DNA of 64,000 nucleotides from Pascua guehoae. Its lineage: Eukaryota > Basidiomycota > Tremellomycetes > Trichosporonales > Trichosporonaceae. The stretch lies in NCBI GenBank assembly GCA_001600415.1, contig BCJX01000020.1, positions 63,110-127,109 on the forward strand. Reading direction: 5' to 3'. The translations under genes and the position numbers were made by a program. Positions 10,364 through 22,190 of the stretch are shown here, piece after piece; the first letter of the stretch is position 1, and each line of letters begins with the position of its first letter. The notes under the pieces were generated by a model. It made no database searches. It saw nothing but the letters and a program-made list of their open reading frames with translations, and was not told the DNA's origin.

Positions 10364-13300
10364 CTACTCAGCCACGACGACGGCGTCCTCATACCACATG
10401 GGCTCTGGCGCGCCGACGGGTCCGATAAACTCGAGCAGGCCCGCCCAGCCCGCCATGTCCTCGGGCGCGGGGAGGTCGCCCCAGCTCGGGTCGGTGGGCG
10501 GGCGGAGGACCCAGGGGGCGGGCGCCGCCCAGTCGTCGTCGACGAGGGTCGGGGCGGGGGGAGTGGTCTGGACTGGGGCCGGGGGGTTGGTCGTGTTGGT
10601 GGGCGGGTTGGGGTGGATCTGGGCATGGGCTGTGTGGGGGTGTGGGTGCGCTTGTGGGTGCGCTTGTGCGTGTGGGTGTGTGTGCTGATGTCCCGGCTGC
10701 GAATTGACAGGCAGTGGGAAACCCGCGGCGGTCGGGGACGGATTTGGGTTGGGGTTGGGGTTGCCGCCTGGGTACGGCGAGTAGGGCCGTGGGAGGAACG
10801 TGTCCATCGCTGGGGGCGGGGCCCAGTGCATGAGCTGGGGCTGGAGGGAGAGCGCGAGCTCGGACGGGGACGGGAGCGGAATGTGGTCGGGGACGCGCTG
10901 GGCCTGCGGGAGTTGGATCGGGGGCAGGTGCAGTTTGCCTTGGCGTGTGGGTGAGTGGAGGGGCGGGGCGGGGTCCCGGTCGCGGAGGTCACGGCTGTCG
11001 TGAGTCTCACGACCGTCACAGCAGTCTCGTCCGTCTCGACCATCTCGGCCGTCTCGACTATCACGACTATCACGCCGCTCCATCCCGATACCGCGGCCCG
11101 TGGCAGGCTCTCGCCCCTCGCGGATCGGCATGAGGCGGCCGTGCTCGCGCGAGCCGCGGCGCTCCAGCCCAAGTGTCCCCAGCGACCCCAGCGATCCCAT
11201 ATCGCGCGCCCTGTCCCTCTCCCGCTCGCGCTCACGCTCCCTCTCATGGTCATCGCGCAAACTCGCCCCCGCGCGCGCACGGTCACGGCGCTCGAGCTTG
11301 GCGTCGACCTCGTCGGCCTGCGCGAGCATCATGTCGAGCACGAGAATCTCATTGTCGAGCGCCGTGTCCCGCCGCCGCGTGGCCTTTTCGGTCGTGACGT
11401 ATTGCACAAAGAGGTCGCGGATGGCGGCATAGTCAAACTGTGCGTCGCGCCGGCATCGGGCCAGGAGGAGACCGAGGACGCACGCGGGGGCAAACCCTGA
11501 CGCCACCTGGGCATGAGCTTGGGCGCTGGGGTGCGAGGTACTCACCGTCATCCACTTGAAGCGGTCAAAGGGGTCGTCGTCGGTCTCGAGGAGGCGCAGG
11601 CGGTGGCGCAGCTCGGCGCCCGCAGAGAGGACGCATGCGATCCGGCTCTGCGTGTAGCCTGCGTGCAGGAGGTATGGGCGGTGGAGACTGATCTTGGCCT
11701 GGTAGTACTGAGATGTGTAAGTGTGACTCATCCCGTTGACATGGACCGAGAGGCGGCAACCAAGCTTAGCCCCGCATCTCACCTTGGACTTTAGGGTCTG
11801 GCGCTGCAGCTTGAGCCACGGATACTGCTCGTCCCAGCGCAGATCGGGTTCCTCGAGGCGGAACACGGGCGGGAGCGACGTCTCCCACTCGACCATGCGC
11901 GCCTCAAAGTTGAGCACGTCGGCGTGGCTGCGCGGCGTGAGCCCGAAACATGTCGAGAGAATCTGCCCAATAATGTGCGCGAGGCGATAGTGGAGTATCA
12001 GAAATGTCGACTTTGTCACCTCGGACAGCGGGCGGTTGGGACGCGGGGAGATTGAGAGCTCGTCGTCGTTGATGTTGGCCGGGAGGCGCGCGGTAAAGTT
12101 GCTATCGCGGATCGAGAGCGGGCGGCCGAGAAAGTACGAAATGGACCTGGTGGTTGGACGTGGCATTTAAGGTGGACTCGCACCGGTCAAAGATGTACAG
12201 GTCTGGAGAGTAAGCGAGTTGGTCAAGGGAACACGCCCAGGTGCCACTCACGAGCCCAGATGCGACGCCGGATCTCGGCCTCCTTGGCCGGCAGGTTCCA
12301 CAGCTGGCCGTCGACATGGAAGCTGGAATGAGCCCTTTGCAGAGTACGGCTTGGCTTACCCCTGTGCCTCTGCGGCATTCACCGCGCTCCCGAGCATGTT
12401 CCATGCCTCTGGGACACGCCGCGTGAGGACGAGATAGAGCGAGAGCTGCTGTTAGCCACCAGTAGTGTCGCCAGGGACTCACCAAAGCATACGCCCTGAC
12501 GGTATCAAGACTCTCGCCGCAAAAGCTCGGTGCCTCGGACAGCGCGCGGCGGGCGCTCACAAAGCACGTGTAGCTCGTGCTCTCGGCGTCAAACTCGTCG
12601 CCGCCCGTGCGCTCGAGTAGTGCGCCGAACGCGAGAACGACATGGAAGAGGGCAAACCACCGGATATCAATCTGCCGCAGGTCCTCAAACTCGGAGCGCA
12701 CGCGCCAAAAGTCGTCGTACTTGCGGCGAAAGTCGGGCTCGTACAGAATGTCCGTCCACCTGGGTGTGAGCGAATACTCCAAGTCAAGGGAGACGGATTT
12801 TGCTTTGGGACCGAGCCTCCGGGCTGCTTGCACGGCTTGGCAACCCACACGACCCGGCCCGGACTCACCAATTATACTGCTTGTGGTAGGCGTTCACAAA
12901 CCGATCACACAACGAGCGCTTGGGCAGCGCGCCGTCGAGCTGGCGGATCTGGTACAGGAGCGAGTTTGTCGCAAATTCGCCCGACCCCGAGCCGCGCGGC
13001 AGGCCGTACTGCGCGTCGCTGACGTCGAGCGACACCTTGCCGCTCCCGCTGCGCTGCGCATGTAAGTTGTCTGTGTGCGTGTTTGCAAGGGTTTCGCTGC
13101 TCACATGCATAATCTGCGCGGCCATCCGGGGACCAAAGTGGCTCGTGCCGTAGAACTGGAACTGGTCTGGGGAGGGTGCGTGTCAGCGCCACACTCGTGC
13201 CTCTGGCGATTCTGAAACCAGTCTCATCGACCTGAAACGTGCCGCCACAAACTCACCGCCATGCTCACCGCCCGCGCCCTCGATTGCCAAGCTGCCAATC

Positions 13301-15405
13301 CCGTGCGTCCCGCCCTCCTGCATCAGCACGCCCTCGGAGTGCGGCGTGCTCCACCCGTGTGCTGGTGTGCTCGTGCCGTGCGTGTGGGGCGGCGTCGGCG
13401 TCGGGCGTCGCGAGTGCGGATACGAGTGTGAGTGAGGGGTAGGGTGCGGGTGCGAGTGCCACTGGGGGTTTAGTGGGGAGGGCGGGGCGGCGTCGGCGGC
13501 GGTGGATACCGAGGATGCCGAGGGGTTGGGGTTTGGATTGGGGTTTGGATTGGAGTTGGGGATGGGCCCGCGGGTGCCGAGAGGGGCAGAGTCGTGGTCG
13601 TGGGAATCGTGCGCGTGGGGCATGGTACGGCTGGGGTGATCGTACGTGTCGTCTCGGGAATCGCGGCGGTTGCGGATCTCGCATGGTTGGGGTACGGCTT
13701 GGGACAGGGCTTGAGTCTGAGACTGGGACTGGGGCTGGCCTTGGGGCTGGACTTGGGACTGGACGTGGGACTGGACGTGTGGGGCGACGCGGGCATCACG
13801 CGAATGTACGGGCGGGTACGCATGCGAGTGGGGGGATATCCCCTCTGCGCTGCTCCGTACGTCGTCGTCGTTGGCACGTCCATTGTCCGTCTGCCAGTGC
13901 GGACGCGCGTGCTCGTGTCCCTTGGTGTGGCGGTCGCCGCCGCCGCTGGTACCGCTCGTGACCCACAGCGGACCGTGCCATGTCCGCCCCGCGCTCGGGG
14001 GCGTGACGAGCTCGTGCCGCTCAGACGAGATCGGAATCGGGTGGTGCGTAAAGTGGTCGTGGTGGTAAGGGGCCGAGGGCATGTCGGGTGTGCGCGGGTT
14101 GGTCGCCCAGCGCGCGCTGCGGTGCGGGTCATTGCGGCCGTGGTGCGTGTGGGCGTGCGGGTGGGTGTGCGTGTCGCTGTGGCGGCGGGGTGGTGGCGGT
14201 GGTGACAAGCCGTCGCCGCGGTCCATGCTGTGGTGATCGTCGCCCGCGACGCTCGAGTGTGCTTGGGAGTGTGCTTGGGATTGCTGTGTCACCCGGTGTG
14301 ACGGGAGCGAAGTGGGCGAGTGCTCTGACGCAGACGCAGACGCCGCCGTCGGAGTGTCGGCCGCGTGCGTCCGCTTGTGGTGCCGATCATCGCCGCTCGT
14401 CGACGATTTGCGCTTCCGAGGCTTCTCGCCGGTCCCGTCGTTCCCGCCATTCCCGCCCGTCGCACCACTCGCGCCACTCGCGCCCCTGCCGATCCCACCA
14501 TCCTTCTCGGCCTTGTCGTTCTTGTCCGCCCGCGCCGAACTCCCAGACGCACTGCCACTCTCCCCCCGAGCCGCCGTCGATCCCTCGGGCGTACGTGCCG
14601 CTGCCCCAGAGGCTGCGGCTGCCGCAGTGTCGGTGGGTGGCGGCACCGACTCGGACCCCTGTCCCGAGGCCGACACGCGCCGCTTGGTGTCGGGGAAGAC
14701 GCAAATTTCTGACACGTTGCGCTTGCGGCAGTGGTGGCACGGAAGGACGCCGTCGCACTGTGCAGTACGTGTTAGCAAATGTGGCCGCTCGTACACCTGA
14801 TGGGAGAAGGTTGGCGGGTTGTCGTCTCATCTGTGAGAGGCGGGAGAGGGTTGCAAGTCGCGAAAAATTGCCACAGTGTGCACCACACCGAAAAGGAACA
14901 ACTAGTGATTCTCTTCCAAGCTGCGTACGCGGCCTCGACGTCCGTGCGGTGTACAACTCACCCTCTGTTTACGCCGGTTACACTCTGTACAAGCGGTCGC
15001 CTGCCGCCCGCGCCGGCGAAAGGGCGACACGACCGCCGGCGCGCCCGCGGGCGGGCTCATGATGCGCTCATACTCGTGCGTGGGCGGGTGGATGATGGGC
15101 CTCGGCGTCGGCGTGCTGGGGAGCGGGTGTGGCGATGAGAGCACGTTGATGTGGTGCGAGAGCCGCCGTTCGCGTTCGCGCTCGGGCGGCGTGGGCACCG
15201 GCGTCCCCGTCGTGGTCGGCGTGCCCGGCGACAGCGCGTGCGGGGACGGATACGGCATGGCGGTGATGGTGGTGGTGGTGCGGTGGTGGGGAGTGCGCGG
15301 CGACGGGTGCTGGTCGTGCGGGAGTGCGTTGGGCTCGGGGTCGGGGTCGCGGTGCGAGCGCTTGTGGCGCAGGGACGCCTTGTCCTTGTCCTTGTCCTTG
15401 TCCAT
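10364..15405 (-). CDS. Zn(II)2Cys6 fungal transcription factor
   Basis: Nuclear DNA-binding regulator; target pathway unknown. Eleven exons: 15405-14962, 14757-13257, 13166-13105, 13053-12869, 12759-12483, 12448-12360, 12322-12252, 12202-12184, 12146-11783, 11707-11546 and 11506-10364, totalling 1438 residues in phase. The binuclear cluster is split by the first intron: ACTECNRRKQR (138-148) joins CDGVLPCHHCRKR in exon 2. A fungal middle-homology (fungal_trans) domain spans about residues 650-1080, with QFQFYGTSHFGPRMAAQIMH and FDRSISYFLGRPLSIRD. Between them lies about 500 residues of His/Ser/Pro/Gln-rich low complexity; the tail is Asp/Arg-repeat and Pro/His-rich. The start is the first in-frame ATG in the open stretch; the same frame is open further upstream, so a longer N-terminus is possible. 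A 19-nt microexon (12202-12184) is supported by phase and by the conserved motif it completes. Confidence 0.88.
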
Positions 15406-16729
15406 CTGGACGCCGACGTGCCGCCAAGTGGCAAGTGGGGAGACCGAGGGCCGTCGCGACGGTGTGAGGTGTGAGGTATCGGCCAAGAGGCTGTGTTGAG
15501 GGTGTGTCGAGCGTGTATGTAGCTAATGTACTAGGCCGAGATGGGTGGGGTGCAAATGCGATGGGACGTGCTCCCGAGATCCAAAGGGGCGGCGCCGCGA
15601 GCAAGGAAGCAACGGGCAGGTTGGTGGTGCAAAGATCGGAACCTGGTAGTCTGGTTGATGGAGCGGGGGCGCAGTGGACTTTAGTCGGGAGCATGACGAC
15701 GAGCAAGTCTCGGTAGGTGGTGCTGGGCATTCTGGAATTTGGCAATGACGCCCAGCCCATCGCATCCCATCCCCTCCCGTGTCGGTCGTCGTCGAGCAGT
15801 GGGCGTGGGTGTGCACCAGTAGAGATCCGAGACGATAGAAGCAAGTCGCAACGTTGCAGGCGTAACGGTAAAACGGCATAACGGATATCGGCAGTCGGAG
15901 GAGGGAGGCCACGGGGGGGCACCGGGCGTTGATGGGCGTCGGTCGGTCGGCGGTGGCGGGGCGCAAAGAAGCAAGTGGGCGACGATGAATCGGCAGCCAC
16001 CCCCACCCGTCGGGCGAGAACCAGACCCGGTCCGGGGGGCGTCGATCCGAGTGGGCCTGGTGGTCGTGCAACCTCCTTTGGTCCTTTGGCGGGGCATGGG
16101 GGGCATGGGGGGTGTAAAGGACCCGCATCGTATCAGTTTGAGTGAGCCATGAGCAAACCACGCCGCCACCAACTCGGTTCCAGTCGATTGATATGTGGCA
16201 CTGTGGCACCCTGGTACTCTACAGCGGTACTCCACAGTAGTATGCAGTCGGCACCAATGTGGCACTTTGTCACCACCCCCATCGCAGAGTCTCCCCTTCC
16301 AGTCTGGCCCCGGTCCATGGCAGTACATGCATTATTTAATACTCGCACGCACGACTCCAGAATAATCGTCCCGCATCGTTCTCATCTCGACGCGGGACTC
16401 TGGCGCTAATGAATAGACTTTTGCAGTGGGTGCGTTGTCGTTTCTTTTCAGGCTGTATCAAGGGTGAGATGCTCAGGGACCGTGTGAGTGAAGAGGTCTA
16501 GAGGTTTCCCAAGCGTGCTCGCGTCATGTCCCTTTGCATGCCATTTGTGCATGAGAGTGAGGTAGCGAGACAAGTGCAGAACAAAGACGGAAGCGAATTT
16601 CGACACGTTTTGCAGCCTTGTGCTTGTGCTTGAGTTGTCGTGTGTGGTGCGTGTCGGTTCTCACAAGGCCAACTCGTCCACATAACATGGAGCATGGGTG
16701 TTGATAAGCTCGGGGCGCTTTCTGCACGC
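15406..16729. other. Upstream region of the Zn2Cys6 factor
   Basis: Probably the 5' UTR and promoter of the transcription factor in its proximal part. Open frames here have no recognisable protein character. No RNA gene seen. Confidence 0.45.
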
Positions 16730-17089
16730 TTATTGATGGCGTGCGTGTGTGTGTTGGTGCCCTAATCCAAACGGCGAGTCGGTCCTGCGGTGGCCATTGG
16801 TGTCTACACCGACGCCGTACGGTTCAATCGAGCTCCCGGGGGCAAGGAAAAGCGCATCCACGTCGACACTCTCGTGGAGAGGGTAGACAAGGACGAGCTG
16901 GGCTGTACCAGACTCGAGCTCGCCACTGCGGAAGGTCACGTAGTCGTCTGAATTCCACCGTGCGCAGTTTTCGATCGAGACGTCAACCACGAGCTTGTCG
17001 ATGCTTCGGAAGAGGCCGGGTATCGAAGGATTGTCAAACTCGAGGATGGAGAGGGAAGCCGTCCACCATTCAGGCCACAGTATCGATTC
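16730..17089 (-). pseudogene. Possible coding relic, unrecognised
   Basis: A minus-strand frame is open from just after a TAA (17092-17090) to a stop at 16730-16732. It begins ESILWPEWWTASLSIL and has even, protein-like composition through LVVDVSIENCARW and LVLVYPLHESVDVDALFL, unlike the surrounding shadow frames. It lacks a clear start; an ATG occurs only at 16990. No convincing upstream exon was found between 17090 and 17440. It resembles the C-terminal part of an F-box-like or otherwise hypothetical fungal protein in texture only. It may be a gene fragment or the last exon of an unannotated gene. Confidence 0.3.
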
Positions 17090-17486
17090 TTAGCCTCCGC
17101 TGCTGGTCGAGGGCTCGTCTTCCCTTGGCCTCCGGGTTGCGCCTTCCCTCCGACAGATACTCTTTGACCGATGGCGCTTATATGGGGTTTTAACATGGCT
17201 AATCATTCCACCCCGTGGACAACCTCCACGGCCCTTGCAACTGTCGATAGTGCACAGTGTATTGCATACAAAAAGTCTACATGGTAGGAATGAAGCCATG
17301 GGAGGGGAATACCGGGACACCCAGAGGTAATCCTGGCGTAAATGAGAGACACACGAGCAAGTGGGAAATGCCGCGGGCGAGCTTGCCTGACGGCCGTGTG
17401 TAACCAGAGGTTATGAGGGGCAGTTTCGAGAAGGACGGTGACGGTGATGACTGTATCTTTTTCCGGGGAGCTGTTGATTTACAATA
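17090..17486. other. Intergenic, no gene seen
   Basis: Sequence between the coding relic and the G-alpha stop codon. It would hold the G-alpha 3' UTR. Nothing else stands out. Confidence 0.4.
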
Positions 17487-19425
17487 TTACAAAATGGCCA
17501 TGTCGCGCAGCCCTTGGCGAACTGATGTTAGAAAGGTCAAAAAATGAGGGGAATGGCCACGTACCAATGGTGTCTGTCACTGCAGCCATGACGACGCTGA
17601 GCTGCTCCGTGTCTGTGGCGGTGGTCACACTGGGTATCAGTTTCCTGCAGGTTTTCACTCGCTGCAAAAATAAAATTCAGGGCGTTTTTGGATGGAGAAT
17701 GAGCTGAACTCACTGCACATAGATCTCCTTGGTGGTGTTCTTGTTTAACGCCCGAAACTTTTGCTTGAAAAAATCGACAGCATCGTTGAAAGATCCGGGT
17801 TTACCAGTAAACTCGGGGAAGATGGGCGCGAGCTGTTGCTTGGGATCACGAATCTTTTCCGCCAAGAGGTCGGCCTTGTTGAGGAAGAGGATCATTGAGG
17901 TCTTGACGAACCCTGGTTGTCAGCGACGTCTCCAGAGTATACTCGGCACGGTGTGGCTCGACAGACCCTAGGCGCACTCACATTGAGAATTAACAATCGA
18001 CTCCCATAGAATCAGGGCCTCGTGCATGCCGTTTGTATCGCGGTCCTCGATAATGCACGAGTTGTAATCGCTCAGAGAGACGAGAAAAACGATACTCGTC
18101 ACATTTTCGAAACACGACGCCCTATGACGTGAGCTTCTTGTTCGTTGAATGCCAGAACACACCATTTTCGCCGCTCGCTCCGCTGGCCGCCGACGTCAAA
18201 GAGGCGGAACACTGTGTTCTGGATCTCGAAGCGCGTCTCAGAGATTCCGGTCGTCTTGGAGCGGACGCGCAAGATGTCGTCATTGGTCGGGCGGTAATCA
18301 GGCTTGAACAGACGGAGGAGGTCCGCGTAGAAGCTGAAAAGACGTGTCAGTACACTTGAACCCAGCACTCGTCACTTGAGCTCCCGTTTTCTCCTCAATG
18401 AGGCTTGTGCGCGGGTCTGAACTGACACCTGGAGAGGGACAAGTCTGTGCACATGTGGGGGGGACGTACTCACTAAGTCATGTTCTCCGGTAAAGCATAG
18501 GTGTAACCCTGCGCGTAGCACTTTTGAACGTTGGCGTCTTCCCACAGCGCCTTGAGCGCTTCGTAGTATGCGGGCGGGAATGGGTCACCAGTGTTGATAG
18601 GCACCTCGTTGTCGACTAGATCGATGTACTTGCGGTTCTCTGCCGCCACCGCCACGCCTAACTCGTCCATTGTATCAATGATAGTGCGCATCCCGCCCAC
18701 AATGTTGGAGAAGACAATCTTGCTGTAACATGTGAGCAGCAGGTCGCGCGATTTGGCGCGGCAAGTTTGTCTCCAACTCACCGGTAGTCCTCGACTTCCT
18801 CGCTGGTGCAAGGCTTATTGTGCAGGAAGCGCATCTGCTTCAGTACGGTCGATTTGCCACTCGCACCTGCTCCCAGAAGGAGCAGCTTGACTTCACGCTG
18901 CATGCGCTTCTCATCCTGCATTGTCAATGATTTCTGTTCGTGCAGTCACGGGAGGTTGATGAGCGCCCCAGGTGGAAAGGTTTGCGTGGTGTACCTGTCG
19001 CAGGTGCAAGCGCCTGCAGTGTCCGCGGACCGAAGTGCACGTCCCCCTAGTTGCCGCGCGTGTCATTGAAACCATCAAGATGTAGTGGTGCGGGGAAGCC
19101 TGGGGGTGCTCCTGTCGGACCTAGCACTGGGGCTTCAAGGATGCGGACATTCGGAAGTCGGTCCGTGCATTGCGCCACTCACACCGCGACCCTTCCAAGA
19201 CGGCTTCCACGGCTGGCTCTCTGGAGCTCCTCACTTTCCCTGATGCCCCGAGCGTCCCCGAGCGGCCCCGAGAACCCCAGAATCAAACCTGGCACATAAT
19301 GAACCCCCCAGGGTGTCGACTCTGGCCAGACACGACGGTCTACTCACCTCCCTGAGCTCCCTATCAATCTCCCTAGACCGCTGACCCGCGGTCGAGTCGT
19401 CAGCCTTTGAGAAACACCCGCCCAT
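17487..19425 (-). CDS. Heterotrimeric G-protein alpha subunit
   Basis: GTP-binding signal transducer downstream of a seven-helix receptor. Eight exons: 19425-19348, 18915-18782, 18722-18474, 18333-18163, 18121-17982, 17912-17714, 17629-17565 and 17521-17487, giving 356 residues. N-terminal MGGC offers Gly2 myristoylation and Cys4 palmitoylation. Motifs in order: P-loop GAGASGKST (41-49), switch [10 protein letters not shown] with Arg178 and Thr182, switch [14 protein letters not shown] with Gln204, NKAD, and TTATDTE. The C-terminus is [10 protein letters not shown], the receptor-contact tail, without a cysteine four from the end. The P-loop has Ala where most G-alphas have Glu (GAGESGKS). Which fungal subgroup (cAMP/nutrient or pheromone) it belongs to cannot be decided by eye. 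Intron 1 is long (432 nt). Confidence 0.93.
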
Positions 19426-20051
19426 AGTCGAGAGATATGGAGTGGTTGGTAGTCGGGTGGTGGATGTGGTGAATGTGAGAGGTTATAGGCGGTAGTGGTG
19501 TGGGGAGTATGGGAATGGACGACTGTGGGTGCGAAAGGATGGTGGTGCCTGTTGCGAATGGTGGGATGGTGGGAGTCAAGATTGATATTCGTCCGCCGTT
19601 GCCGTCCTTGTATTCACGCGAGGGCCTGTGGTGTGTGCATCGGTCACAGCGAGTGCTGCAGCCTCACACTGGATCCGATGTGCTGATGCAGATGTGTGCA
19701 GGCCCGCGCAAAGCTGTGCGCCGTGTGGGTTGCTCGCTTGGCTTTGCTTGGGGTCGTGTCTGAGCTTGTGCTGTTGGCGATGCTCACCACACGTTTCAGC
19801 CGTGGGAGCCTGTCCTATCTGGCCCTCGTTCTCACACACACACCCGTTGTCCGCTTAACGTTTGGGGCGTCGTCCTTGGCAACGGCGGCAGCGACACGGA
19901 CCGGTCAGATCGGGTATTCCGCCGAGGGCGTCGGTGTCTGTCGTGGTCTGGGGGCGAGAGTGAAACGTGTGTGTCCCGTGTGTCCTCGGTGGGTTGGGGA
20001 GGTGAGTGGCGTGAGTCGGGGTAGATAGTGAGGTGCCGGTACGAACAAGCT

Positions 20052-20170
20052 ATAGAAGATTGAGAAGAGGAGAGAGCTGGAGAAGAAGAAAAGGAAGGAA
20101 GTGGTTGAAGGGAAAGAGAAGAGGGCAGAAAGAAAGGAAGGAAAGGAAGGACAGGGATGGGTGGACAGAG
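20052..20170. repeat. Purine-rich (GA/GGAA) tract
   Basis: Over 90 percent A+G on the plus strand with GGAAGGAAA and GAAGAAGAAAAG words. It lies about 630 bp upstream of the G-alpha start on the opposite strand. Confidence 0.7.
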
Positions 20171-21686
20171 CAAAGGAAGGTTGGGGGTGGACCACACGTT
20201 CAAAGGAAGGGGACAACGGAGCATGCCGGAGGGTGCGAGTGGGGGTTGGGGGATGAGGGGGGGCGCAAAGGATGCAAAGGTACAAGAGGGAAAGAGAGAG
20301 AGTGTGGTGGTGTGCACACAAGTGCGAAACGAGTAAAAGACAACGTTGCCCCACACGACACGCGTGTGGTGCCTTGTGGCCATGCGGGTGCCGACGGCAC
20401 TGGACACTGGACACTGCACGGGCCACAGCGTTGCGAGGGCAGGCGGGCGTGCGGGGCGACAAGAGGCGACAGGAGGCGACAGGCGGCGACTGCCAAGTTG
20501 GTCGTTGGTATGTCAAGAGAGTGCACACACACCCACCGTGCGCTGTGCATGGGGTCGCATTGTTCGCCATGACGCGTGACATTCATAAAAGTGGCAAGTG
20601 GGCGTTGTTGTTTTTGTAAACGAAGACGTCTATGCGTCAATGGCGTCAGTTGGATCATCGAGGATCAGAGGATCGTAGAGGGTCATGGCCACATGGCAAC
20701 CCGTGGTCAGGACAGGGATAAACAGGGGCAAGGAATGCGTGCACACAACCGCACCCACCATGAGACGACGCGACCCGTGCACCCACTCGTCACTGCCAGC
20801 GGCCAGGTGGCCACAAATGGGCTACAGGACCATGACCCAGCTGGCACTCGGTGAATATGCCACAGCAATGTGGCGCGTGCCATGTGGCGGTGGCAAACCC
20901 CAATGCCGCCGCCACGACCGCCACCAGCAGAGAACAATAAGCACAATGAGGTTTCACTCGCGTCATGTTCGTCGCCATTACGCTCAGGCGCCGGGATGTG
21001 CAGACAAGCATCCCGCACACAGAGGAGTCATGTGCCTGGGGGGCGGCGACGAGTTGCGTCGGACAGAGGTGCCTTAATTTGAGATTGCGCATGTCTGAGA
21101 CCACTGCCAGCCACTGGCCGCTGAACAATAGTTGACCACTTGCTTGCGCATATGCGCATACTACTGTATCTGGCCCAGCCAGTGCGCTCGCTTGCTGCGT
21201 TACATTCGTCTTGCCCAGTCGCCCGTCCTTGGACGCGACGAGGGCCACACGCGCGATCTTGCCCCGCCGTCACGTCCTTTGGATCTGTCTTCCGATCTGG
21301 ACATCCAGTGCGAGTTCGAGCACAGAATCTGTCCACCGTTGGAGGTGTTGGAACCCGCTGTTAAGACTCGTCAAATACATGGGAGGTTTGACTATTTTCA
21401 ACAAGGATGGGTGGTATTGCGGTCGTAACGTACCATTTGATGACATCCGACCTCCGAACGCGGCTGCTGGTTCGAATCTCGACGAAGCACCCGACGTGCA
21501 GGCGCCAGGGTCAGAGCAAACCCCTGCGACGCGCGGCCGCGCTTGTAGTAAGCGACGGAAGAGTGGATATGAGGTCTCTTTTTGGGCATTCTTTCTATCC
21601 CAGGAGATATAGGTGATTGGGAAGTCAGTCAGCAACACCAACCTCATTTGCCTCCGTTGCTTACTAGCCAAGTTGCCGGTCATGTG

Positions 21687-22080
21687 CTATTCGTGTCTCG
21701 GATGAAAGTCGTTGTGGGGAGCGGCCATGGTGGCCACAGGCGAGTAATCATACAGCGTGGCAAGTGTGGCAGCCCACGGCTGTCCTTGACACCGGTGTGT
21801 GGGACAGCAGAACTCTTCACAGTCCATTGTGGTGGCAAATAGCGCGTCCAGGACTTGGAGAGTAGTTTGGCGGGGACATGGGTCCATTCTGGGCGTGTAG
21901 GTAACACTCGTGATGCGTTGCGCATTTGTCCTCGAAGACGCGAGCTTCTGCTCCTGTTGAAGGGTGTCTGCTCCGTTCGTCGCCCTCGCCATTACGGTAG
22001 GGCCATGTGCCTTGCCTTGCCACTCGACGATGATGCCGTCGAGGGTTCTCGATTGTGCCTCGAGGCGGATCTTGTGGCCA
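21687..22080 (-). CDS. Candidate coding exon, unrecognised
   Basis: The minus-strand frame opens after a TAG at about 22078 (reading VKHGHKIRLEAQSRTLDG) and runs to a stop at 21687. It includes a Cys-rich stretch (MDCEEFCCPTHRCQG). The first ATG is at 21992. A splice-acceptor-like GTCATGTAG precedes it, and an upstream frame (22304-22089) could supply an exon. I recognise no family, and the stretch could be chance; it is recorded only because its composition differs from neighbouring shadow frames. Confidence 0.2.
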
Positions 22081-22126
22081 TGCTTTACCTACATGACCGC
22101 TGGGGCTGTTGCTTCCACGGCCATCA

Positions 22127-22190
22127 CTGGAACGAGGGCGGTTGGAAAGCATACTACTGGAACCAAGGCGGTTGGCAAAGAAGGCATACT
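22127..22190. repeat. Imperfect 30/34-bp tandem duplication
   Basis: CTGGAACGAGGGCGGTTGG (from 22127) recurs as CTGGAACCAAGGCGGTTGG (from 22157). On the minus strand the two copies encode PTALVPV twice. Confidence 0.8.

Noticed and set aside
10291..11286. Second long minus-strand frame overlapping the end of the transcription factor
   Set aside because: It is an alternative frame of the same low-complexity coding region; the chosen frame continues the conserved fungal_trans domain.
13470..13790. Repeat array of GGGGTTTGGATT and GGGACTGGAC words as a telomere-like or satellite element
   Set aside because: It lies inside exon 2 of the Zn2Cys6 factor and encodes its Asn/Pro and Gln/Ser repeats.
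21464..21485. tRNA T-loop-like sequence (GGTTCGAATC)
   Set aside because: The T stem does not pair (two mismatches) and no acceptor stem or A box is found around it.
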